NCBI GenBank assembly: GCA_965220935.1
Contig: OZ244857.1
Coordinates: forward strand, 2,232,001 to 2,296,000
From: Bin80 sp965220935
GTDB lineage: Bacteria; Bacteroidota; Rhodothermia; Rhodothermales; Bin80
DNA length: 64,000 nt
Reading direction: 5' to 3'
Shown: positions 55,723 through 64,000 of the stretch, piece by piece
Position numbering within the stretch: position 1 is the stretch's first letter
How the letters are laid out: every line of letters begins with the position of its first letter
Made by a program: the position numbers and the translations under genes
Notes under the pieces: generated by a model
What the model saw: only the letters and a program-made list of their open reading frames with translations
What the model was told of the DNA's origin: nothing
Databases searched by the model: none

Positions 55723-58700
55723 CTAATACTGAATTAAGCCTTGCATATTCAGGCCAAAATTCCCAAGCGCAGTTTCTTGATGATGCGCAAGCCCTGAAAC
55801 TGAAATACTAAACTGTTCCCATGGGCGTAACTGCCCCCCTAAACGAATGAGCCTACCTCTGGAATAATCCGTAACCCCCATAATTGGGCGACAAGTCCCA
55901 TCTCTAACTGCAATGCCATACCCCAATTCAATCTCTGTACGATGGTATCCTTCTGTGACTGGACTTGAATCAAGAATGGTCTGTTAACGATGAAGAGTCA
56001 TGCCATAGCTGAGCCCCCAAGATGGCCGCACGGTGATCGTGAAGCCTCTGGAGGCATTACCAAACTGCACCCAACCTGAAATTCCCCACTCTGCAAATCC
56101 GTCGGCCGTATGCATGATGAGTGTCTGAGAATGGAGCTGACCACGCAACTTCCACTGGGGGAATGCAACGCGTGCCCCTCCACCGATCTCAATCCCTTGT
56201 CCACTCTCTGCGCTTCCCCCATCTTGGCGTAGATTGGCCTCTACATAAGGTTGTATTACCTGGCTGACATGCAATGCCCCTTGCAACCCGATTCTGATTC
56301 GATATACATCAGTCCTTCCTGCTATGGATCCTATTTTTGCATCGGCCATCAGAACATCTCCGTAATATCGTAGCGTTGCTGGTTTCCAAGCAGCGAGATG
56401 CCCCTCCATACCTGCGCCCAAACCTCAATGTTAGGCCATGCATTGAGTCGTTAATAATTTTTGCATTGCCCTGCCCAAAGCCTCCGCTCAACCAGATTTT
56501 CCAATCTGCAATTGCATAGGATAAATATGGATAAACCCCAGTGAGTCTGGCCTGAATCTCCCCTGATTCCTCACGAATGTCAAACGATCCATCACCACTA
56601 TGATGAGCCAATAAGAATCCAGCCATCCAAGAAGCACTCCAACGATAATCTAACCCTACCATGCCGGTCACTACATTTCCATGCAGATTTAAGGCATCAT
56701 TTTCTTTGCCATGAAACTGACTGTAAGCCCCCTGCCCCCAAACACTGAATGCATCTCCCCTTTTTCCAGTGTTCATGCTCTGAGATATTCTGCAACCAGC
56801 CAACAATTCCCCTAATGAGGGATCCCATGCCGATACTGTACTCCAAAGCCTTGCTGTATCAGAGCGAGGCCCAGCTAAACATGACGACACCTGAGGACGT
56901 AATCTTTGCTGTAATGCCTCTATAATCTGGGCCGATGAAGTGCGGATAAATCTCGCGGTATAAGCGTGAAGAATCTCGGGCGCTAAATCCTCAGTTTTTT
57001 TGATTGTTGCCAGCGCGATAGATTTACTAATTCTGGCAGATCTGGAAGACTCCAAATGGACTAAGAATGTTTCTTGCTGCCAATCAATATCATCATGCAG
57101 AAGTGGAACGGTGATGGCTACCAGAATCGTTCCAGGGGTAAAATCAAGGATTCCAGATACGGACTTATAATCTTCACCTGCTGTAGCTGTCCCGTCTTCT
57201 GTCCTATACTGAACCGATACAGGGGTAATACTTGGCTGCGAAAGGTGAACATAAAACAAGATTTCATTGGATCCCTCACTGGCCACTGCATCCTCAATTC
57301 TGATCTCAGCCTGAGCATCATCATCAATGATGGTGGCCTCTGCAATTCCATTTTCTTCAGATATTTTTGCTTTTGTAGGGTTGAGTATCTGAACCTTAAA
57401 CATCTCTTCCTCCTCGGGAATCCTATCATCCATAAGCGTGAATTGAATGACACCTTGCGTACTGCCAGGGTCAAAAATGATCAATCCCCGAGATGACATG
57501 TAATCAGGACCCCGCTCGGCGTTTCCCTCTATCTCTGTATCCGTATACTCAACCGTAATGGCTTCTGTGAAGGAGCGATTTAACCTGACGGGCAACTGAA
57601 TTTTCTTGTTACTTTCCTTAGCCCCCTCGGAGTGAATAGATACAATTGGAAATTCATCGTCATCTTCAATCGTCAGTGTATGCTTAAAATTATTTCCTAC
57701 GTATATCCAGATCCCTCAGTTAGAGTCATAATGACCGTTTCTGCATCCTCATCCTCTTGGTCGTCAAGAATTCCTATCGGAATCTTTACAGATGCCGCGT
57801 GAGCAGCGACTGTTACTGGATCAAAAATAATGATTTAATCTTCATTTCGCGTAGCATCGCCCCCTGTCGGATCATACATCAATGCGAAGTCTGTTGGAGA
57901 CGACGGAGAAATAGTGACCTCAATATCAAGTGAAGTTAAAGATTCACGAATGCTTGATGAAGGCATAAAGAAATTAACAACTGGCAGCTCAGTCTCATCG
58001 CTATCTATAATTTCAATCTATGTGTCCGATCATTCCCCACATTATAGCCTGAACCCTCAGTGAGAGTCAAAATGACAGTCTCGTTATCTTCATCCACTGT
58101 ATCATCAATGATCTCTATCGGTATTTTTACTGATGGCGCATTGGCAGTAACATCTATAAAGCCTGACGTGGTATAATCCACATTTCGTGTGGCATCTCCT
58201 CCTGTCGGATCATACATCAAGGTAAAGCCCTGTGGAGACGGTGGAGAAATTCTAACTTCAATAGTGTGTGGAGTATTCCTTTCAACTACGCGGGATGACG
58301 GCAGTGAGAAATTAACAACTGGCAGATCTGGGTCATTATCTCTGATGGTTAATGTATATTGATTATTATCTCCCAAATCATATTCTGCATCATCAGTGAT
58401 CGTGAAGATAACTGTCTCGTCAGGCTCATCCATCCGATCATCAATCACAATGATTGGAATCTCTGCACCTGCTTGATTTGCAACTACTAGTGCAGATGAA
58501 AGGCTCGTATAATCATCAGCCATTGTTGCCGTACCACCTATCCTATAATTCAATGTAAAGTCCTTGATAGATGCTTGAGTAAGTCTGAATTCTACAATAT
58601 GTATCCCCACATCTTCATCCACGCTCTGACTTGAAGAGACAAAATTAACGACCGGGATTTCTGGTTTATCATTGTCAATAATCCTCACAGTATGCGTCCT

Positions 58701-58975
58701 TATACTACCCACATCATAGTCTGAACTCTCGGGTAACATCAATATGACCGTCTCATCCTCCTCTTCTTCTGTGTCATCAATGATTGTGATCTGAACCTGC
58801 ACAGAAGTTTCACTCACGGGAATAGTCACTGACTCTTGACCACAATAATCATTACCTCGTGTAGCAGTTCAACTCAGACTGTACATCAGTTTTAAATTTT
58901 TCGTGGGTGCTGGGTTGATACCAATTTCTACTTCATGTCTACCCTTATTTTCTGGAGCGTCAGAGCGTAAAGAAC

Positions 58976-58983
58976 TAAAATTA
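58976..58983. repeat. 8-bp target duplication, left copy
   Basis: TAAAATTA immediately left of the element start at 58984; the identical octamer is at 60334-60341. Deleting the element and one copy restores the Calx-beta frame (PIVNFSSLRSDAP). Confidence 0.85.
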
Positions 58984-60333
58984 GGGAATTATATACGTGA
59001 GTACCCATCTATTTGACGGCTACCTTTTGCGTATCCATTTCACGGCTCATAGGAGTCTCTAACGAGAACGCTCCTCCATGTGCAGATGCCCCAATCCCGG
59101 AGGCCTGTAACACATTCGCAGATGCGTTGATATCTGATGGCCACATGCCATACACTTAAACTTGCTTTGCGATTGACTTTATCTGTATGACCACACTGAT
59201 TACAGCGTTGGCTGGTATACTTCGGATCTACAAGAATCACGTTGCCAAACTTGTAATCGCAATAGGAATTAAACCGTCTCCATCCAGCGTTAAGGATGGC
59301 TCTGCTTAACCCTGCTTTTGCCTTCACATTGGTTCCAGGGTTCTCAACCGTACCCTTGGACATAGTCTTGATCTTCAAGTCTTCACGTATACGCCTTATT
59401 GGACAATCTACGGCTATGTTGATGTGCCGCATTCGTTCTTCTGTTTTCGCTTCCACTTGTTGATTTTTCGCTTGGATCGACCAGATCCTTTCTGCTGACG
59501 GGCTAACTTACGTTGATACCTACGGATCTTAATCTCCTTATCCGTTAAGTCAGGGGTCGGTAACATGCCCTGTTCGCCATCCGTTGAGGAATAAGAAATG
59601 TTGTAGGTATTCAAGTCAATGCCAATCTCTCTGCCATCGTCCACCTTCTCTGGTAGATTAGTGACTTTGTAAATTACGCTCATCTTCCAGTACCGTCTGT
59701 CTTTCTTCACGGTGACTTCAATCGGCTCACCGTCTGGATAAGGATTACCTCCTTTCCTACGAAACTTCATCCAGCCAATCTTCTGAATATAGACATCATT
59801 CCCTCGGATCTTAAACAATCCTTTGATCGCCGTAAACGAATTGTGTTGAAACCGATTATGGAACGTAGGATGATCACGTAATCCCTTGAAGAAAGCCTGC
59901 CACGCCTCTGCCTGATGCTTTAAGGTGTTTCGTACAATGTTGGACGAATACCGATTCAACCAAGAAATGGTTGGGCGAAAAGAAGTGTATCTCCTACTTA
60001 ATGGCGGCCAGGTCAATTCTGGATTATCCTTATGTTCGTCTTTATAGTCCCTGTTGATTTGGTCAAGAAACGTATTCCATACAAACCTGCATGCTCCGCA
60101 AAGCCCTGACAAGAGATGGGCTTTCCACTGCGTGCCAGGTAATAGGCGATACTCTATTCCACGATAGGAACAGTTTGAACCCGAAGGGTTAGAAGCCTTT
60201 TGAACAGGCATGATATCAAGGTTACGTTGATGTTATGGTAAGCAATAGGGTAGATTCTCCTCTATCCTATTGTGTCTGTTTTACTCTCCAAAATAGAATG
60301 GTTCCATTCTTTGGGTACTCGTATATAATTCCC
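58984..60333 (-). mobile_element. 1350-bp TIR element carrying only tnpB
   Basis: The left end GGGAATTATATACG, then TGAGTACCC, and the right end (reverse-complemented) GGGAATTATATACG, then AGTACCC, are inverted repeats that differ by a two-base gap. TAAAATTA flanks both ends. The only gene is a broken tnpB. Subterminal hairpins near the tnpB start side (AGAATGG/CCATTCT and CAATAGG...CCTATTG) resemble those of IS200/IS605 elements. The outer repeats and target duplication do not fit IS200/IS605, whose transposition makes no duplication. Confidence 0.75.
59040..60211 (-). pseudogene. TnpB-family RNA-guided nuclease, frameshifted
   Basis: ATG 60211 opens a 265-codon frame with the N-terminal helix-turn-helix/WED-like part (YRGIEYRLLPGTQWKAHLLS, FVWNTFLDQINRDYKDE) and RuvC-I EIGIDLNTYNISYSSTDGE. 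A shift near 59430 leads to RuvC-II REDLKIKTMSKGTVENPGTN and the zinc ribbon start PKYTSQRCNQCGHTDK. Further shifts near 59160 and 59130 are needed for CMACGH and the RuvC-III part DINASANVLQASGIG. All three catalytic acids are still encoded but not in one frame, so it is inactive as assembled. The omega-RNA would overlap its 3' end toward 58984. Confidence 0.85.
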
Positions 60334-60341
60334 TAAAATTA
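60334..60341. repeat. 8-bp target duplication, right copy
   Basis: TAAAATTA directly after the element end CCC at 60333, identical to 58976-58983. Confidence 0.85.
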
Positions 60342-61107
60342 ACTATTGGCTTGTCTCTATCATCATCCCAGATGGTCAGGATATGTTCATTATTTCCACC
60401 GCATATTTCATAGTCTTCACTGGGTGTCAATCTGATGATGACTGTTTCATCAAGCTCAGAGCGCTTGTCGTTAATGATCGTAATGAAGATTTTATAGGAC
60501 TCGTATCCCTTGGAATGATCAGTGGCTTTAGAATTGAGTAATCTGGATCGGCAGAGCCCCCTTGTGTTGCAGTGCCACCGAGCGTGTATTCTAATGTAAA
60601 TGCAGTCACAGATGCAGGCTTAATCTGAACTTCAATACCGTACTGATTGCCCCGTAATTCCGACAGTCCTGTATTGGGCGATTCAAAACAAACAACTGGC
60701 TTATTCAACAAGTGACTGTGATCGTAATTTGCCCCTACTTTTATCACTCCTATATCAGTACGATGTTCAAACAGATTTCCGATACTGAACTCTTCGCTGA
60801 ATGGTGCATGATCTGGCGTTACCTTAATCTCTTCTACAATGTAATTTGTTTTTTCTGCCAATTAAGATCCATCTACCTTGCTATTGCCGTGCTGATTAAA
60901 TGTGCTTAATGATGATTGATTTATATCATCAGCGCGCGCCTGTGTAATCGGTAACTTATCATGGAGTTGGTATACATGACTGGTGACCAAACCTTGATCT
61001 GGCAAATAATTCTCATACTCCTGCTCAAAATATATTGTTTTCCCTGAACCCTTAATTTCTTCTGAGCCGTCACTCAATAATTTCTCGTAAGTCCGTCTCT
61101 GATACAA

Positions 61108-61862
61108 TCTGGTTCGCTACTATTTTAAAAAACTGGCCTGTGGTTAGACTTATTAAATGATGCGATTGAGCGACATATCCACTATGAAACAAGTCTTCTA
61201 TCGGCAGTAAAGATACGACGCGAGAAGGCTTGCATTTAGATATCGGATTAGCGATTACATCAATTCCGCATATTCAATTCAATATACATAGTGCAAGTAC
61301 CAAAGCCTTTGAGCACCTCAATACACCATACACAGCAGATTTTTCTCCGAAAAAACAACGTCCCAACTTCAAGAAATCTTCGGTCATTTTATGAAGAAAC
61401 TGCTATTAACAGGGGCTCGTAGACATTGATCTGTGTTGGAAAATCAACCCCCGAGAAGTTTTGATTCTTCCTGCAATTGTAGAATATGATGAACGTTTGC
61501 ACAAATTGAACGAGGCAGTGAGCACTTGCCGTTGAACATCTCCTTGACCCTATAAAACGGGGCAAGGTGATGCTTCTTTTCTGCATCCAGGGTTGAATGC
61601 CTGTTGGCAACCCACCTATCATGCGCACTCCCTCAGACACTATACATGTTAACACCCATGCACTGATACGGGTAATGCACATTTGACTCCCATATTAATT
61701 ACAGGCTGTTTTCTGCATGAAATAGCAGTATGCACTTTGCAATATCCTGATCCACATAAATAGTATCCATACGAAAATCCCATATCCTCAGCGCCTAAAC
61801 CATAGCCCAGCTCATTGTCTGGTGCAGTAGGATGGACGGTGAATGTATCTCTGCCGTGAGAT
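61108..61862. other. Eroded, unidentified coding-like DNA
   Basis: No intact gene. On the minus strand, short frames look protein-like but are broken, for example GIDVIANPISKCKPSRVVSL followed by IEDLFHSGYVAQSHHLISLT (about 61290-61110), and near the IS66 end FTVHPTAPDNELGYGLGAED then MGFSYGYYL. I cannot name the families. It may be the eroded N-terminal part of the Calx-beta gene or of another surface gene. Confidence 0.4.
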
Positions 61863-63386
61863 CTATGCAGCTTGGGGAAGCGCTGCATCCTGTGCTGCTT
61901 TCCAGTGTTGAGGTAGTAGTGTGTACATCTCTTCTTCGGCCATCGTGTCAATGCGCTTTAGTACATCCACTAACCACTCCTGTGGATTCACCCCATGCAA
62001 GGTGCAGGTATTGAGCAGTGAATAGAGAATCGCAGCCCGCTGCGCTGCCTCATGGGAGCCAGCAAACAAGTAGTTTTTGCGTCCTATGGCAATGGGTCGC
62101 ACGCGGTTTTCTACAAGATTGGTATCAATCTCCACCTCTCCGTGATCCAAAAAGCGCGTGAGCTTCTCCCAACGAACCAGTGCATAGTACACGGCCTTCT
62201 TCCATGACTCAGGGCCGATCGTTGCCGTTGACTCCAGAATCTCCTTGAGCTTATCAAACAGGGGGGCAGATTGACTCTGACGCTCAATCCGACGCTCCTC
62301 AAACGAAGCCCCACGCTCGCGTAACTTTTGCTCAATCGCATAGATCTTCCTGAACAGCGTGAGAACACGCTTGACGTTCGTTTGAACAAACTCGTACTGC
62401 GAGGCCTTTACATTCTCAAACTTGCGCCGACAATGGGTCACACAATTGAAGTGCTCAATTCCATCCAAGGTGTCAAATACGTCATACACACTATAAGCAT
62501 CCGTCTGCAAATTCCCCTGAAATCCATCCAAAATCTTGAGCGGACCGTCTCTGGATCGCCCCGGCTGATAATCCACAAACACCAACTTGGGCGTTGGCGC
62601 AGAGTACAGCCAGAAATAGCCAAGATGATTCTTGCCCGATGCTTTACTTTTGACCGAATCCCGCACTGGAATTCGCGTCTCATCCGCCTGAATGTATCCG
62701 CTATTAAGCACTTCTTGCAGATGAAGATCGTACAGCGGCTTCAGATCGTTGGCCACATGTGCACAAAAATCGTTGAGTGTGGAGGTGGCTATATCCGCCC
62801 CTAATCTTGAAAACTGCTTCCGCGTCCGATCCACTGGAAGATGATCCACATATTTATTGATCACTACTTGCGATAAGGTCTCCACCGTGGCGGTGCGCTT
62901 GCCTTTCACATTATCGGGTAACTCACCCATCAATACCCCTGCCTCTTTATTGGTTGGATCTACATACTTATTACGCACAAATTCGTAGACTACAATACGC
63001 GCAGGTTGGTAATGGAACACCCGATGAACTTCAAATCCAATCTTCTGGAGATCAGATAAATCACCCTCAGGATTGATCTCAATGACCACTGTCGGTAGAC
63101 CTCTGTTACGACCTGAACGAAGACTTCTTGGCTTCTTTCGTGACTTCGTTTCCTCTTCCTCCTCGTCTTCCTGAAACTCTTCTACCACTGGAGGCTGATC
63201 GCCAAAGAGCTCCATTTGATCTGGATCTGTAAACCGCTCCCGATTCTGCCCATACAATCTGCGTAGAAGATAGTCAATCTTCTCTTGGGCATCCATGATC
63301 TCTTCCTTTGCGTTAACCAGCTCCTCTATCACTAGCATCACCAACTCCTTACCCCCTTCCCCTAATTCATACACTAGTTCCAGCAC
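61863..63386 (-). CDS. IS66-family transposase (TnpC-like), N-terminus frameshifted
   Basis: A 507-residue frame from GTG 63386. It has a coiled N-terminus (EELVNAKEEIMDAQEKIDYL, RRLYGQNRERF), an IS66 central region (RKQFSRLGADIATSTLNDFC), catalytic blocks (YIQADETRIPV with the first Asp, LQTDAYSVYDVF with the second, VEIDTNLVENRVRPIAIGRK with the Glu), and the C-terminal NTCTLHGVNPQEWLVDVLKR. An ATG at 63474 opens a different frame encoding MINADSTPVFDESLRLILVA, which joins EENARRVLELVYE only after a one-base shift near 63405. The gene is therefore either slightly truncated or uses frameshifting. No tnpA/tnpB accessory genes and no clear terminal repeats were found. Confidence 0.9.
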   Translation of the reverse strand: MLELVYELGEGGKELVMLVIEELVNAKEEIMDAQEKIDYLLRRLYGQNRERFTDPDQMELFGDQPPVVEEFQEDEEEEETKSRKKPRSLRSGRNRGLPTVVIEINPEGDLSDLQKIGFEVHRVFHYQPARIVVYEFVRNKYVDPTNKEAGVLMGELPDNVKGKRTATVETLSQVVINKYVDHLPVDRTRKQFSRLGADIATSTLNDFCAHVANDLKPLYDLHLQEVLNSGYIQADETRIPVRDSVKSKASGKNHLGYFWLYSAPTPKLVFVDYQPGRSRDGPLKILDGFQGNLQTDAYSVYDVFDTLDGIEHFNCVTHCRRKFENVKASQYEFVQTNVKRVLTLFRKIYAIEQKLRERGASFEERRIERQSQSAPLFDKLKEILESTATIGPESWKKAVYYALVRWEKLTRFLDHGEVEIDTNLVENRVRPIAIGRKNYLFAGSHEAAQRAAILYSLLNTCTLHGVNPQEWLVDVLKRIDTMAEEEMYTLLPQHWKAAQDAALPQAA

Positions 63387-63508
63387 GCGCCGAGCATTCT
63401 CCTCACCCTAGAACAGCGACCAAAATGAGCCGCAATGACTCGTCAAAAACAGGCGTGCTATCTGCGTTGATCATGATACTACAAATTTAGTGATTATCTT
63501 AGAATTAA

Positions 63509-63850
63509 ACAAATCCTTATGCCTTTTTTAGCAAAAAAATTTATGGACCTGACGATAACCATGACTACATCAAAATACAGGCCAAAAAATTATCCAGATT
63601 TGATGCATACCCCTTCATTTATCTCCGCGCTCACACTGCAAGGAACCTGCCTCAAATTATCCAATCCAATGGATCATGTCATATGGGATTTTCGTATAGA
63701 TACCATAAATATATGCAACCATCGGCTCTATATTATCACCATTACCACGAACAATTTTCCTTCCCTCAACCAGACAACCCCCACCTGCCGAGAAATGATC
63801 TATACTTACCCTCATTAACCCATGGAATTGCAGATACTTTAAAATCATAG
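63509..63850 (+). pseudogene. Unidentified gene fragment without a start
   Basis: An open plus-strand frame of 113 codons reads SKKIYGPDDNHDYIKIQAKK, RFDAYPFIYLRAHTARNLPQ, CHMGFSYRYHKYMQPSALYY and DLYLPSLTHGIADTLKS, then a stop. Composition is protein-like, but there is no upstream start after the TAA at 63506. MGFSYRYHKY resembles MGFSYGYYL at ~61775 on the other strand. Family unknown; probably a 5'-truncated relic. Confidence 0.4.
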
Positions 63851-64000
63851 GTATACTGAGAACTCGGATGATCAGCTTTAATCTTTTTACCTTTCTAACA
63901 TTATCAATGAAATCTGTATCATCAGCACATAAATATTTACTAAATCCCGATGCCTCTGCTACGCACAAAATCATCAAAAGTCCGCATCTGGATACTCTAA
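63851..64000. other. Right edge of the window, no gene recognised
   Basis: The last 150 bases are AT-rich. A minus-strand frame of 106 codons covering 63657-63977 overlaps the plus fragment and lacks recognisable features. Confidence 0.3.

Larger units (their letters stand above)
55723..61107 (-). pseudogene. Decayed Calx-beta repeat, autotransporter-barrel surface protein (interrupted by a TnpB element)
   Basis: Collinear pieces of one large surface protein lie in several frames. The N-terminal part (60861-60427) has a Calx-beta unit, then repeated Calx-beta modules follow (PVVNF, VEVTIS-like, DDETVILTL patterns, e.g. DEPDETVIFTITDDAEYDLG). An outer-membrane barrel of autotransporter type ends it (AFSVWGQGAYSQFHGKE, WMAGFLLAHHSGDGSFDIRE, GVYPYLSYAIADWKIWLSGG). 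Frameshifts occur near 60500, 58005, 57690 and 56425. Stops lie near 58870, 57836, 55986 and 60862. It is split by the 1350-bp element at 58984. The origin of the most N-terminal segment above 60861 is uncertain. Confidence 0.8.

Noticed and set aside
1..64000. tRNA, rRNA or riboswitch genes
   Set aside because: Intergenic regions were scanned by eye for T-loop (GGTTCGAATCC-like) and other conserved cores; none was convincing.

Overview
The window looks like the chromosome of a member of the Bacteroidota/Rhodothermota (FCB) lineage. Two secreted proteins end in a type IX secretion (T9SS) sorting domain. There are TonB receptors with a carboxypeptidase-like plug extension, a DUF2723 membrane protein, a DUF6503-type protein and a PmoA/DUF6807 protein. 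At least one promoter fits the Bacteroidetes -33/-7 pattern, and most genes lack a Shine-Dalgarno sequence. The DNA is fairly AT-rich apart from a GC-rich fibronectin repeat array. Many broken genes beside intact housekeeping genes suggest a genome with active mobile elements and ongoing decay, as in host- or particle-associated bacteria; that lifestyle is inference.

Layout. 1-6.5 kb: the start of a TonB receptor and a giant fibronectin-III T9SS surface protein. The latter's signal peptide is separated from its body by a C12 homopolymer in the wrong phase, so it is a candidate phase-variable adhesin. 7-10.4 kb: a PpiC/SurA-like foldase and a GH53 galactanase. 10.7-12.5 kb: a MITE-like element and an AAA ATPase. 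12.8-19.1 kb: a DctPQM TRAP transporter with an altronate-type oxidoreductase, then cysS and a small HhH protein. 19.2-21.1 kb: a frameshifted Fic gene, a broken copy of the AAA ATPase and a solo IS-end scar. 21.2-28.8 kb: GMC oxidoreductase, DUF6807 and DUF6503 proteins, a His-rich (probably zinc) TonB receptor and HtpX. 28.9-36.1 kb: another MITE-like element, a double DoxX protein, ybeY, a DUF2723 glycosyltransferase-like protein and an LptF/G permease. 36.2-40.6 kb: a second intact AAA paralogue, rsmI, a metallo-beta-lactamase-fold hydrolase and a kinase-like protein. 40.9-49.9 kb: a GT2 fused to a degenerate sugar-phosphotransferase domain, a dead ISL3-type IS, a two-gene PIN module, a polyprenyl glycosylphosphotransferase and a translationally coupled E1 alpha-beta fusion dehydrogenase. 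50.7-55.5 kb: a TPR protein, aroE and a CPA1 antiporter with an RCK domain. 55.7-64 kb: a decayed Calx-beta autotransporter-like gene interrupted by a TnpB element, an IS66 transposase and gene fragments.

Most interesting: (i) the poly-C switch in the fibronectin protein; (ii) a degenerate tnpB that is the only gene of a 1350-bp element with terminal inverted repeats and a perfect 8-bp target duplication, unlike canonical IS200/IS605; (iii) three copies (two intact, one dead) of a solitary AAA ATPase family; (iv) a PIN nuclease overlapping a large unidentified partner. No tRNA, rRNA or CRISPR array was seen.
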